DNA of 64,000 nucleotides. Source: Cladochytrium replicatum. Lineage: Eukaryota > Chytridiomycota > Chytridiomycetes > Cladochytriales > Cladochytriaceae. The position numbers and the translations under genes were made by a program. The stretch spans positions 405,617 through 469,616 of the forward strand of contig JAHLKD010000028.1 of NCBI GenBank assembly GCA_025526935.1, read 5' to 3'. Positions 19,555-32,900 of the stretch are shown in pieces (the stretch's first letter is position 1; every line of letters starts with the position of its first letter). The notes below the pieces were generated by a model. That model was not told the DNA's origin, searched no databases, and worked only from the letters and a program-made list of their open reading frames with translations.

Positions 19555-20744
19555 ATGAGTGGGTGAGCTTTTTCTTATGCTGCCAATGTTGACAAAATTC
19601 AGTTATCAGCTCGTCGTCAGTGTGCTTAAAGTGCTTAAGGACCAGCTAACACAAGCTGAAGAAGATTTGGTCCGGCTAAACGAACTAAGAAGGTTGGCAG
19701 AAGAAGATCCAATCGATTTTTCACGCAAGATGTTGGGCAAGGTACATGTGATGGCTTGCGCATTAAAATGTCGCAGATTCACCACGTTTTACAGGAGCTT
19801 GGACCAATTCCCCAACTCCAGAGAGTGATCAACATTCCGACTATAGACTTTGGGCGCTCCTGGGATCATGCCCTTAGCGGTAGGATGTACCATGTTACAC
19901 GGTCGTTCGCGTCGCTCTTAGCTTCCTCTAGATACTGTGCACGTTCGAAAGACTACAGGCTCTATTTTTAAGTCGACTGATCACTATACTCTAGCGCAAC
20001 AACGGTATGGATGGCAACCGCCACTAACTGATCTAATTTCAAAAGTAGAAGTGTCGAGAATCCCAAATCCCAAAGCGAAAACTTGCCAAGTGAGAAAACG
20101 CAAACAGCGGATGAACCTGAAAAGTTGATAGCACCGAAGTCATCAAAGCCGATTCCATCGAAACCTATTCGTGTAAAGTGCGCGACTAAAGAATGGATTT
20201 ACACCACACCAAAACATCGTTTGATACGAATTAGGCTAAGCGGAGTCACTTACACGAAGAGCCCTACCGTGTACATGTCAGATGACGACGATCGACCGCA
20301 TTTGCAGTCGCAGCTCAAGAATACATCAGAATTTAGGGTAGGAAATCTCAGGCAATCTTAACACGCTAATTCTACGGCCAGGAATTGCAAGAAATATCGC
20401 GGCTCATGAAAAAGGTCCCAATACAGAATATTGGCAGCCCGGTTCATTCTGGATTTACAGTAAGTGCCAATGATGACGGAAATCAAGCAATTTTAACGCA
20501 GTTGAAACAGTGCGACCGATGCAAAAGCTCTCCGATTGTTGGGAATCGATGGACGTGCCTTTCCTGCCCTATCGATGAACAAGTTGATTTGTGTGACGAA
20601 TGTATTGGTTTACCCACACCATTCGAGAATGGTTTGTCAAATGGCGGTGTTTGAAATCAAAAGCTAATGTGAGATCATTTAGAGCAACATAACAAGTCCC
20701 ACGACATGCGTAGAATATCTGTTCCGGAGTCTTTCCCAAGCTAG
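19555..20744 (+). CDS. ZZZ3-like protein with C-terminal ZZ zinc finger
   Basis: Seven predicted exons (19,555-19,562; 19,603-19,741; 19,777-19,879; 19,932-20,004; 20,046-20,337; 20,382-20,631; 20,683-20,744) encode about 308 residues. An N-terminal coiled coil (LTQAEEDLVRLNELRRLAEE) leads to DPIDFSRKMLGK and a block ending PIPQLQRVINIPTIDF, as in ZZZ3 proteins. Further on, VYMSDDDDRP matches the ZZZ3 acidic signature just before a ZZ finger (CDRC ... WTCLSC ... LCDEC ... HNKSHDM), the histone H3-tail reader of the ATAC acetyltransferase complex. The central SANT/Myb domain of animal ZZZ3 is not visible. The first exon is only 8 bp and one intron only 35 bp, so the 5' model is less certain. 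Confidence 0.7.
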
Positions 20745-20850
20745 ATGATGCTTTCGTTGTAAATAATAAGAGCTCACTACGTCATCAATTTAACATTTTA
20801 GCCGAGTGGCGTGGGCATTTGCTGCATCTGACCTCCTTGGTCTTTCAAAG

Positions 20851-23800
20851 ATGGAGAACGCAAAACGGCGCATTGCTCAACTCGCGAAGACAGTTACAAC
20901 AGGAACCGTGAAGATCGGCGATGTCGAAATTTCTTTGCTCGCAGAAATGGAGCCGTCTCTAGTGCCCTCCTTACCAACCTCGTTTTATGCTGATTCCCAG
21001 GTTAGGACTCTATTTTATGGATTTCCCTCGATTTAATCTTGTGCTTTTGAAGGAGGTTCTATCTCACTTACGCTGGATGATGCAAAAAGACGGGACACTA
21101 GGACAGGACATGTTTCTGGTTGGGTGAGAAATTCAATCGTCATTACGTCGGTTGGCGGCTTAATGCATTTGTACGATCAGACCGCCAGGGAATTTCAAGA
21201 GGCTTTTGGCCATGCGCTATGCTCAATTAGCTCGACGCGAAATAGAATACGTCAGTCTTTCAAAAGATACGACCGATTCCGATTTGAAACAACGTCGTGA
21301 GATAAAGGACGGCACTGCTTACTACTCGGATCAAGCGGCGGTGCGCGCAGCTGTAAACGGCCGATTATTGATACTTGATGGGATAGAGGTATGTCAGCCC
21401 TAAAATTTTGCCGTTTACTCACAACATGTCTCAGAAAGCGGAAAGAAATGTCCTTCCAATTATAAACAACCTCTTGGAAAATAGGGAAATGTCTCTTGAA
21501 GATGGGAGGTTCCTGGTTCATGCAAAGCGTTATGATGAGTTGATAAAGCAATCTGGATCGGAGGAGCTAAACAAGTGGAAGGTATTGGCGCTCACACTAC
21601 TTTGATACTCTGACGTGGTACTCATATCGTAAATTATAAAGCTTGTGCGTGTGCATCAATCGTTCAGAGTTATAGCGTTGGGGTTGCCAGTCCCAAAGTA
21701 TGAGGGATTTCCTCTGGATCCACCTCTTCGGAGCAGATTTCAGTCCCGGAATGTTGCTGTTCCAACGTTTCTTTCCCAACTAATTCATTTGTCAAAGCTT
21801 GCACCAAATGTTCAACAACGAACACTGGAGCGTTTAGTCTCACTTGGGTTTGTTCTGCGTTCCTCAAGTGAAGAGACTGGTTCAGTCACAATTCCCGAGT
21901 TTGCCCATCTTTTTGATGCTGCTGCAATTATTATTTCTCGCCTACCTGAAATTAATTTGCGAGCACTGATTGACTTGCTTTACCCATATCCATTAATGCT
22001 CGGGGTCATTGATGATGAGCAGCGCAGTGTTATTGAGGCTGTTTACAAAAGATTTGATTTTGTGTCTGATCAAAGATTTGATCAATCCACGTCATATGAG
22101 AGTGACTTTGCAAAAACTGGCTACAAAATTTCTGACATCAGCACCCCATCTGTTAATGAAACAAAGAATGGTTATACAGTTCTCAAGTTGATCTCAACAA
22201 CAACAGGAAATCATCACCTTCCTGTTAATCTTCAAGTTCCATGTGGACTATTGGGTCCAAGCATTGAGTCTCGCTTCTTAATGACAGACTATCATTCAGA
22301 TGTGCTCACCACAATGTTCATTTGTCACAGCATCACTTACGGTACAACATCATCCTCTAGTGGAGACATTTGTGTTCTGGGTGAAAAAGGATCAGGAAAA
22401 TCAGCATTAGTCAGGCAATTCACAAAATTGCTAGGCTACAAAGTTGAATACTTGCCATTATATAAAGACTTGTCAGCTAGAGATCTTCTCCAAAGACGTA
22501 GCACAACTCTCTCTGGAGACACCGTCTGGGAAATGTCACCATTGGTATGTGTAGGCAAATATAATTACTGGACAAATTTGATATCTCTGAAAAGGTCAAA
22601 GCAGCAGTGGAAGGAAGTGTTGTGATTTTGGACCAGATCGAAGTTCTATCATTTGGTACCCTTGCAAGCGTACAGCGCTTGGTACTTGAGAGAGAGATTA
22701 TTCTTCCAGATGGGACTCAGCTTGTTCCATTGAAGCGCTATGAAAATTTGAATGATATAAAGCTCAAACGCTCGAAGACCAAAAATATCTTACCAATTCA
22801 CCCGGCTTTCCGAATAATTGCAATTGCACGACCTAGTTCAAGCACTTCAGTGTCTCGTGGAGGGGCGTGGCTATCTCCTGAGATACTATCTATGTTCCAC
22901 TTTGTAACTATGAGGCCTCTTAATTATCAAGAAGAGGCAGAAGTTATTCGTCATGTTTGTCCAGACGTGGCTGATCAAACACTCAAACCATTGCTTCAAT
23001 TTGCTGGTCTGCTCCGCTCAAGTAGCAATGACGAGTCACTTCGGTCACTCACAGGCATTGTTTCTATTCGGTAAACATAAGTTCATTTATGTAATTGTTG
23101 TTTCTGACTCCTTATTAGCCAGCTTATAAGAATTTCAAAGAGACTGTCATCATTCAAAAATGACTGCTTGTATGATGCAATTCATAAGTGTAGTCTCTCA
23201 CGATTCATGCCTATGGGGCCCAAAGAAGCTCTTGATAATCTTTTGAACGAATGTGAAATTTTCCCAAACCAAGCGGTGTCGGCTAGAAATTTAGTAAGCT
23301 TATTCTTCTGCGATGGAATATTGCTCATAATTTGGTCTGCATATTTAGACTCCTGCAATCACTGATGACGGCAAAACTTTGATTATTGGAGATGTTACTC
23401 ACCCTGTTTGTATGAACACAAATCCTCTGCTTATCCCATCAATTGTTTTCCATGACAATCCACGACAATCATTTATCCTAATGGAGATGCTCAAAGACTA
23501 TAAACTTGGTAAGCCAAATCCTATTTATTAAAATGCCAAGCTCATGTGTCATTTAAAGGGGAGCATCTTCTGCTTGGTACATTCTGCTTTTGATTAGATT
23601 AGTTCAATTACTCATCTTGCCATATTATAGTTGGAAATCAGGGGACAGGAAAGAATAAATGTAATTAATACTTCTTGATTTGTCTTTTCTTAATCATACA
23701 CCTCTTAGTGACTGATCGCTTTCTTGAGCTGTTGAAACTTCCAAGAGAATATATCCAGCGTAAGTTTTGGCAAGTTGGACTTTACTTTAGTTTTAACGAT

Positions 23801-26800
23801 GTGAAGTCCACAGGTGTGAATAATTCCAAAAGAAAGTGTTTGATCTTGCTCATTACAATATTAGAGATACTACTGTCAACAGTTTAACATCAACACCTGT
23901 GATCATAGATGGCATCTTGAAATATGAAGATTCTCCGCTAGTTCGAGCAGCACGGGAAGGTGTGATTTCCTAAATTGTGATATTTTTAAAAATGCTGATC
24001 AAATAATCAGGCTACATACTGGTTGTTGATGAGGCAGATAAGGCACCAACATATGTCACATCAGTCCTTAAGTCATTAATTGAAGATGGTGAGATGGTGC
24101 TCAGTGATGGAAGAAGGCTCACCAAATGGAACATATCAACAAATGACATTCTGATTCATCCTGTGAGTAAATTGTTCAAAATCGATAAAAGTTCTCTAAT
24201 GATATCCTAACAGCAATTTCGCATGTTTGTTTTGGCAAACCGTCCTGGTTTTCCCTTCTTGGGCAATGACTTCTATAATGAAATTGGAGATGTTTTTGCG
24301 TAAGGAATCCTACCTCTGATTGCCTCTCAATTTGTAATATACAATTAATATAGGGTCCATTGTGTTGATAATCCTGATGTAGAGTCAGAGCTTGCCCTTT
24401 TAAAGAAATATGGCCCAAATGTGCCAGAAGACCAATTGAGGAAACTGAGTGTTGCCTTTACAGATCTCAGACGGCTTGTTGATGAGCAGCTTATAAATTA
24501 TCCTTACTCAACAAGAGAGCTTGTCAATATTGTCCGCCATCTGGAGGTAATGAAAATTCTTCCATGAAGATGAAGTGAAGTATACCTTAATTTTCTTAGG
24601 CATTTCCACAAGAGTCCCTCAGCCGTGCACTGCAGAATGTTTTCGATTTTGATCAGTATGATGGAGATTTAAAAGAGCTTCTAATTGAAGTTCTGTCAAA
24701 AAACGGAATTCCAATTGGTTTACAATCAGAATTTAAAGTTGATGTAAGCTCAATGAACTTGTTTCTTTACTCCTAGTGACATATTTCAAGCTTGCTGAAG
24801 AGATTGTCCTTGCTGAACCACAATCAATAGAGCATTGGAACATATCTCACACTAAAGATAAATTGGCAATTCTTACAGTCCAGGCAGAAAAATTGAGTTT
24901 TCGTGTAAGTTGAGTCAGACCTAAATAATGTAGGTAACATCAAGCTGCAGGGAAATTGGCCTTTAGTGACACCTGAAGCATCGATGATAGTTGAACGAAC
25001 TGAAAGTTAGTTTTTGTTTGAGTATCAAGAGATCTGACTAATCATGCTTGAATTAGTGCGCAATAGGTCATTCACAGAGCAAGTTCACTCGTTTAGAGTA
25101 CCCTCAAAAGGAGAGCTTTTAGATATGATATGTTGTAAAGATGGCACAATATTATTATTGATGACAAGTCCAATCACACTCTATATTGTGGAACCGACCC
25201 AGAGGAAAACTACAGCAATTGAGTTATTTGAGTTTATTCCACTCCAAAAAGGTAGATGTTCAATACACTTATGCTAGCACGATTATTAATCACATGGTCA
25301 GCCATTCCCAGACTTACAATGGCTGAAGTATCTGACCACAGTATTGTGGTGTATAACTCAACAGACCATGCATTATTGGTTCTTGATTTTAGAATATCAA
25401 AAATATTCTCAGTTACCCTTGGGCCAAATACATTTTTGTATGGAAAACCTTCAGTTTTATGCATGTCAGCCAGCATTGATGGATTAATTGGTATGTATTA
25501 TATGGTTTTCATATGTTAAGGGAGAACTGATCAATAGCAGCTCTGTACCAACCTGGGTGCGATAAATTGCTTATAATTGACTTTTCAATGCCTGAGCCTA
25601 CCAAATTCATCATAACTCTCCCTGGAATAAAGCGTGAGTGTCAATATTTCCATCTTTATTCAGTTAATTTAATCTCCAACAAAGCACTGTCTGTTTTTCC
25701 AACAAGAAATCATTCATGGGTTGTACAGGGATATGAAGATACTGAAAACTTATTGAAGCTTTTTGTACTTCACACAAATAACACAAAGAAGTAAGACTTT
25801 GTTTATTTTAATGAGATTAAAGTTTGAACAGGCAAAGTTTAAGGATTCCATCAATTATTCAATCTATTTCAGTTACATCAATTACATCTGGAAAAACTGC
25901 ATTAATTGAGTATCTTTCATACGACCGATGTGATCCATTTGACTATCCGTAAGAAAATCTGTATATCTTTGCTCATATTTAGACAGTTTCTTTTCTAGAA
26001 ACTCTCAAAGATTCTTTGGTGCCTCAGAAACTGCAAATGGTCAGTGTCTATGGGGAGGAATTGCAGTTGGGTTTCCTGAAACACTTTTTCACAAACACCA
26101 ACCTGGTGTTGATGTTAAAGTTTGGGTGCGGGAGTCAGAGCATCACATATCCAGAAATTCGTACACAAATATTGCTAGTCCAAGTATTCACCTTACAAAA
26201 ACTCATCAGTTGGCAACTGTAATTCCATTGAGTGTACTATTTTTCAGCTCATTTAACTATGCTTGATTAACAGTTTCAATAGGATGGAAAGCATGAAGGA
26301 TTTTTAGAACTACTTGACCCAGCTAAATTGGTGGCAAGAAGAATCAAATTTCCTCTTGCACTCCCTGGAACTGCAGTTTTAAAAAAGTACTGTATTTCAT
26401 GTTGATTTCTATACTTTTAGTGACTTAAATTCTGTTGCAGAAATGCAATATATTTGACACACGGAGAAGTTATGAAGCCAGCAGCAGTACTTGCAGAACT
26501 ACCAGATGGAAATGTATGCCTGGAAAGCTCATTTAACACCTAAAAGCTGAAGTGTTGTCTCCAAAAAGCTAATTACAGCAGACCTTAGTGGAACTGTGCG
26601 AGTGTGGCAAACAGATCTCAAAGCTACCAAATCAGACTATCAGGAATGGCAGAAGTTGGTAGGCAGTTTAGATTCACAGACTTTATCAATTATTTATGAT
26701 CAAGATGTATGCGAAACTTAACTCTCTTAACCTCACGTAAATTAAGTATTTTCTTGACAGGCTAGATTATCTGGTGCAGCCAAGCAAGGAATGGCAGAAT

Positions 26801-28420
26801 ATGGTGGCAATCCTGACAATGATGGGCAGGGTGATGGTGAAGGGAATGGCCAAGGAGAGGGGAAGGGCGAAGGAGAGGGAAAGGGAGAAGGTAGTGGAAC
26901 AGGAGAAGGTTCAGGGTCTGGAGCAGGTTCTGGATCTGGAGGTGGAGGTGGAGGTGGTGGCGGAGGTGCATCAGGGACGATGGGAGATTCAGAAAATGGT
27001 CGACAGTCAGGAAATATTGATATGTCAAAGTTTGAACTCGTATGATTGTACTGTACAAATATTGCTAGTCACTCATTTCTTCCCTTACTGCAGCGTGCGC
27101 CAAATGATTTACCAAAAGAAGTATCTGCAGGTAATCAATATTCTATTCATAAAGAATACTGAATCTTGAGCATCTGCTAAAGCCCAGAAAGAATTACATG
27201 AGATGAGAATGCGAAAGCGGCTTGATCAGCTTGAGATGACACAAAGAGATATGGAACAATTCCAAAAGTATGCAGCTGCAGTTAAACGTGAAGTTCGAGA
27301 GCTTAGGGCAATTTTGGAGACTGTTGAGGCTAAACACAAAGAGCGAATTTGGGTTAAAAATCAGTCATCCGGAGACGTTGATGATAACAGGCTGTGAGTC
27401 CTTTTGAAATACATGAGATGTTACTAATAGCATTATTAGGATTGAAGGGGTAACAGGAGAAAGAGCAATTTACAAACGCCGTGGTGAAAATGATAATGAT
27501 CCAAGTTTTCAATCAAAGCCAAAAAAGCTTCACTTTTTATTTGATCTGAGTGCTTCAATGATGAGATTCAATGGTGTGTAAGTTTTCTCCTGCTGGACCT
27601 TCTAACAATTCTCTACTTTAATAAAGGCTATGATGCAAGATTGGACATCAGTCTACAAACAGCCCTCTTAATAATGGAAGGTGATTGAGTCCATGTAAAC
27701 TGTAATGTGCATTGCTTATTATCAAATCTCTGTAGCATTCAAATCATATGAGCACAAGTTTGAGTATAAAATTTCAGGACATTCGGTATGCTATTTCTAA
27801 AAATGAAGTACTACTTAACTTATAACCATATTCAGGGAGACACGGCAGACATGCAGTTTGTAGGATCAAACAATTTCCCTAAGAACGAGAGGGAAATGTT
27901 TGCCATTTTGTCAAAAATGAATGCACATGCACAATACTGTCTGAGTGGAGGTATAAACAGAAATATTGCTTGGGCATGACATGTGCCTAATTGCCTTTTA
28001 CCAGATAACACACTTTCTGCTGTCCAAACAGGTGTTAGAAATATTGTTAAAGAGGAGGCAGATGATTATTTTGTCCTGGTTTTAAGTGATGCAAACATAA
28101 CACAGTATAATATTGACCCTTCTTCAATTGCGAAAGGTAATTATAGTCCGGCATTTTGTCGTGAACATCTCAAACCTTGCAAAACAGCCCTCAAGAGTGA
28201 TTCTCGTGTTAATGCCTCTATGATATTCATCGGCTCAATTGGTGACCAAGCTGAAAGGTAAGAAGAAAGCTACATGTTCATGTCAGCAAATATAATTTTA
28301 ACCTCTTGTCACTTATCCAGACTTTCCAAGGCAATGCCGGGACATGCATACATTATCAAAGACAACAAGGATATACCTAAGATGTTCAGATCAATATTTG
28401 TTTCATCTATGTTGAAATAG
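20851..28420 (+). CDS. VWA8: VWA8-type dynein-like AAA+ ATPase with C-terminal VWA domain
   Basis: A very long gene with roughly 30 exons and 45-70-bp introns. Conserved VWA8 blocks run in order: VKIGDVEISL (about 20,920), LSKDTTDSDLKQRREI (21,256), ENREMSLEDGRF (21,480), GLPVPKYEGFPLDPPLRSRF (21,682), Walker A GEKGSGKSAL (22,380), ILPIHPAFRIIAIARP (22,790), Walker A GNQGTGKNK (about 23,635), Walker B LVVDEADKAP (24,020), NRPGFPFLGNDF (24,240) and NYPYSTRELVNIVRHL (24,496). A Gly-rich linker at about 26,800-27,000 precedes a VWA domain with MIDAS motif DLSAS (27,545) and TTM-like LVLSDANIT. The stop TAG is at 28,418-28,420. VWA8 is a mitochondrial ATPase of unclear function. No typical targeting peptide is seen with the ATG at 20,851; in-frame sequence extends upstream, so the start is uncertain. 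From about 21,800 on, coding sequence is AT-richer than upstream genes. Confidence 0.88.
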
Positions 28421-28449
28421 TGTGACTTAAAATTTACAAATACATCAAT

Positions 28450-29262
28450 TGCACTCGAATGTATCTTAATTGCAGGGCCAAAGAGGGAGTCTGGAGGAGA
28501 ACTTTCTAATGGCAGGTCTATACAGTGAAGCCAAATCTTATGAAGAAAACGAAAAGTGAGATACCAAACCTGCATAGTATCCAAAGTAAGGGCAAACAAA
28601 GCGAAATCATCTGCAAATAAAAATGTTGTATCGTGGTTTGGCAGGATGAAAGAGTGTTAGGGGAGGGGCAAACAGTCGGAGGAGCTCAGGCAGAGGATCA
28701 AGGAAAGTGATATGGACTGAGAACAGAACCTTGAAACAAACCTCTAATCAGCTCAAAAGCATCTGAGAAACACTTTGCAACAACCACTCTGGAAGAGCAA
28801 AAATCAAACAGAGACTTCAAAACAAAAACAAATGGCAGCGGTACTCCTAGTAAGAAGCTCCGCCCAAAGAATTGCATGATTGGGGGTGTCATAAGCAGCT
28901 TGATATCCAAAAAGCCCAGCAACCAAAGGAACCTTGGCATTAGACGCATGGGAGATACATGCCTGAATTTGAAGACCAAAAACACATTCCACTCCCGAGC
29001 GTCGTGACTAGAATCCAGCTTCGGCAGCATGAAGTTGACACTGATAAGTAGTAGCAGAATAATAATATGGGAACAAAGCTCGGTCTAATTCTTCAGGCAA
29101 CATACGAAATAGTAATGGGGTGATAATCAGTAATGTCACCAAGCGTACCACGTTGCTTCCAAACTGGTGGAAGAGCCCAAGATTCCATGAAGTGGGTGTA
29201 AGACTACTGCAGAAAATGGACTAAGAAAGCTGCGGGAACAATGGAGCAAGAATAGCTGAAAT
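28450..29262 (-). pseudogene. Decayed non-LTR (LINE-type) reverse transcriptase fragment
   Basis: On the minus strand, blocks of a LINE reverse transcriptase appear across shifting frames: LPPVWKQRGTLGDITDYHPI (about 29,175-29,115), GFLDI and QAAYDTPNHAILW (about 28,915-28,860), GLFQGSVLSPYHF (about 28,735-28,700) and the catalytic FADDFALFA (about 28,617-28,590). Order and spacing fit the RT palm and fingers. There are several frameshifts and no endonuclease, ORF1 or tail in sight. The fragment starts within about 30 bp of the VWA8 stop and ends at the LTR-I at 29,288. Confidence 0.75.
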
Positions 29263-29287
29263 TGGGCAAACTCGAGTGAGAAGTTCC

Positions 29288-29978
29288 TGTTGATGCATGC
29301 ACATATATGGAACTAGCTACTCCAGTCCTCATCCACTACCAACACTGCTAACGACACTGAGGGGAAATAGCCTTACCAGAGACGTCTGGGACAAGTTCGT
29401 GCTTAATCATACATTACATGAAAGAACTGGCATTTCTAACTATTGGTCATGAAGACATCCTCCTTTACTCATTGGAATCTAGTAGAGTTCTGTGGGTGAT
29501 CACACTTGAGAAAGAATGTGATGCCAATCAGTTTGCTGCTGACAGTTATATCATACTCGAGTACATCTCCTATGATATTAATGCAAGGTACTACATACTT
29601 ATTTCTCATAGAGAACATGTCATTGTAGACAAGATTATAGCTAATCTTCATGTTCTGCTCACAATGGTTATTGTGAACGATCACTGGGATCTATATCTCT
29701 CTATTCGAGAGAATAATGTTTATATTAGATATTCCTATAAATCTATAGTCACAGGTTAAGTATAAAAGCCGAAACGACAGTATATTTGAATTGTTTGCAC
29801 AATTCAAAGAGCCTGTGGCGATATGAGATTTTGGGTGGCTGTGGCGCAAGAGCATGATTGGAGAAACACGAAACTCTGCACCTACACAGATCATCCTGAG
29901 GACTATCTCTAGCGCAAGTCTCAGATCAGCAGCACTTAAACTGATCAAATTACATCGCCCTCAAACCAAACTTCGACA
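29288..29978 (+). repeat. LTR-I, 5' LTR of copia family A copy A1
   Basis: About 691 bp, starting TGTTGATGCATGC and ending ACTTCGACA. A TATA box (TATAAAAG) lies near 29,760. The same sequence recurs at 42,586, 48,156 and 51,732. Directly after it comes CAATAGTTATTGCC, the likely primer-binding region, then the family A gag. Confidence 0.85.
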
Positions 29979-32900
29979 CAATAGTTATTGCCACAAGGCG
30001 CTTCCCCCGATCAACACCAGATCTCCAACGCTTACAGCATGCCTAAGAACAACACCCGCGACGGAAAACCAAGGCCGTTTGCTGGGCAAACGCTTGGGGA
30101 GTTCGATAAATACATGAAGATCGTTCAGAATTATGCAAACTCGAAAGGAGAAGCTGGGACTTTGCTCACAAAGTTGCCCTACCCAAAGTTGGAAGACTTG
30201 TGAAAGAAGAGGAGCCTGAACAGCCTGAACGACAATCTGCACTCGAAGAATACGACACAACAAATGATTTTGATTATGCTGTTAAAGAGTACGACGTAGC
30301 GTTGAAAGAGCACAACACAATTGTGAACGACAATCATCGACAAATGCAATCATATCGCGCTGAATTACAGATGTACGAACAATCTCAAGGACACAACAAC
30401 ATTGCAAACAGTTGTCTTGCCGATTGTTTTCCAGAGGTCGACATCAATTTAGTGCAAAAACATCAGAATGCTGTCGATCAAGTTGCCGCTTTACGCGGAA
30501 TTTACGCAGCAAAGCGGCAGAAGACTTTTGAGAGCCGCCATTGGGAAGACCGTTTCAAAGCTTGGCTTGCTCCAACGGTGAAGATGCACTTGAAGTCAAA
30601 TCATTCATTGCTGAGCTATTCAACTCACTGAGGAAAAGCCTTCAACCCTACCGGCTGAAGCTGTCATTCAGGAACTTCTCACTCGAGTTTGCTCAAAGAT
30701 CAGTGAACCTGATATCAATCTACAATCTTTTTCGGTTTTACTCAGAGACATCTCAATGGATACTTTCACAAAGTATGAACCTGATCTACTTGATGATGAG
30801 GATGATTCTGGTCAGAAGATACAATCAGAACACCATTACCTGAGAACAATGCAGAACTCACTTGCTGAGATGACAGAAATCATTCAAATGGGTGTAACTC
30901 GTGATTACACTCCTTCAGATTCACCTCAAATCAAAGGCAAAGCCATGGGAGCAAAGACCAAAAGACTACCGAAAGCTCATGCTGCTCATGAGGTTTGTGT
31001 TTTACATCCCAACTCTTCTCATTCTTCTGCAGAGTGTAAACAACTCAAATATTTGATTGAGAAACATGCTTCCTCACCTAATGGAAATGCCAACAGGAAG
31101 ACTGCAAACAATCGTGCTGCATCAAAATCTAAGGATGCGAAGAAAACAACAAATTCTCTTGCGATTTCTGTGGCAAATCTGGCCACATGCAGAATTTCTG
31201 CAGGAAACGCAAACTAGCCAAAAGTTTGAATGATGAGGAATGGAAACAGATAAAAGCATCTCGTGCTTCCTCCTCTACATCCCAGAACATGGATATCGAT
31301 TCTCAGGAATCAGAACCTTCCAGCAAGGTACAATCAATCAAATCCTTCTCTTCAATCTTCAAAGCTAACAATATTGTGGATTTAACACATCCCTCTATTA
31401 TCACAGCATTGAAAAGTACCAACTGCAATCTACACGTAAATACCAAACCTCTCGGTTTGATTGACTCTGGTGCTACTGCTTGGATGACTCCAGACAGACA
31501 TGCATTCAAGAATTTATTTTACGTTAATGATGCAGGAGATGTTTACTTGGCAGACAATCATCCCATTCATATTAAAGGCTATAGCGATATTGCACTTGTT
31601 TTGTCAAATGGTTCAATAAAACACATTCAAAACGCACTTTTTGTTCCTGATTTAGTGGATACACTTATATCTGTCTATAGCATCATCGGGGATGAAGGTG
31701 ATATAGTCAGTTTTACCAAAGACAAAGTCTATTTGTCAAACAATGGAACTGAACAATGTGTTACCATTGGTTTAAGATATGGAGGTTAATATTATCTTCA
31801 TGGAAGTTTGGATACTACTAATCCATTACTTAAACACTCTTCCAAAATAGGTGCAGCTATTTTGACGAATCTTTCTAATTCTGCACTCTCTGTTGGCAAA
31901 CAGAATGTTTTACCTGGTACCACTACAAACACTGCCCAAGAGCAGCAGACAACCACGTCTGGTGTAAGGTTTGATACAGTGAAGGACAACAATATTTTCC
32001 CAAAAGATTCTAACAAAACTAGAGATTACGGGGGTGAAGTTTTAGACGGAGCTTCATCTGCAACATTAAGTCTATACTCCCAAACAATATCTGATAATGG
32101 AGTAAACAACATTTCTGTGACCATTGACAAATTAGCTAGATTACACCAGCAATTTGGCCACATACATTTGCGGAAAATCCTGCAAACTTTACATTCTCTG
32201 GGAAAGAAACTGCCCAAAGTCAGGAGTGATGCACTTGATTTTGTTAACTCGTCTATTTTACAGAACTGCATAATTTGCAATCAGACTAAGGCTGTACAAA
32301 CTCCAATTTACTCAACGCTAAGTCCAGCACTGAGGAAATTATATCGCCTACATACTGATGCAGTACCAATTGTCAGAAATGGGAAAACAATAGGTCACTG
32401 GCAGATTATCGTAGATGAATACAGTTCTCATATCACAATCTACTTCTTGCAACGAAAGAGCGAAGCCTCTGATAGTATGCTAAGACACATCGCAGATGTT
32501 GAAAAAAGATTTCTGCCACTTCACGTCTATGAAGTGAGATCCGATTCTGGAGAACTACTGTCAAACCAATTCTTGACTTGTGTAGTAACAAGTTACAAGG
32601 CATACATGCACATCTTTCACCTGCATCAGTCAAAGATCTGAATGGTCTTGCTGAACGGAATGTGTGTTCAATGAAAGAGATGTCCAAGTCTATGCTGAAA
32701 ACAGCTGATCTTCCACATACTTTACAGTTCATCAAATTTGCCATCCTTTATGCTGCGACTGTCAAAAATTGTGTTTGCCATTCTAGAACTAAGAATGTAC
32801 CAATGCTGTTTACTTTGACAAGCTGATTGATCCGGCAATCATACACACCTTTGGTACCCTGGTTAGTCTCTGGATTTCTCCAGAACAAAGGTCTAGTCGC

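Noticed and set aside
26762-27058. Minus-strand His/Leu-rich ORF
   Set aside because: It is antisense to the Gly-rich linker of VWA8, and the low-complexity composition is a mirror of GGN codons.
29418-29759. 113-codon ORF inside LTR-I (MKELAFLTIGHEDILLYSLE)
   Set aside because: It lies wholly within a long terminal repeat, and other LTR-I copies break it, so it is unlikely to be a gene.
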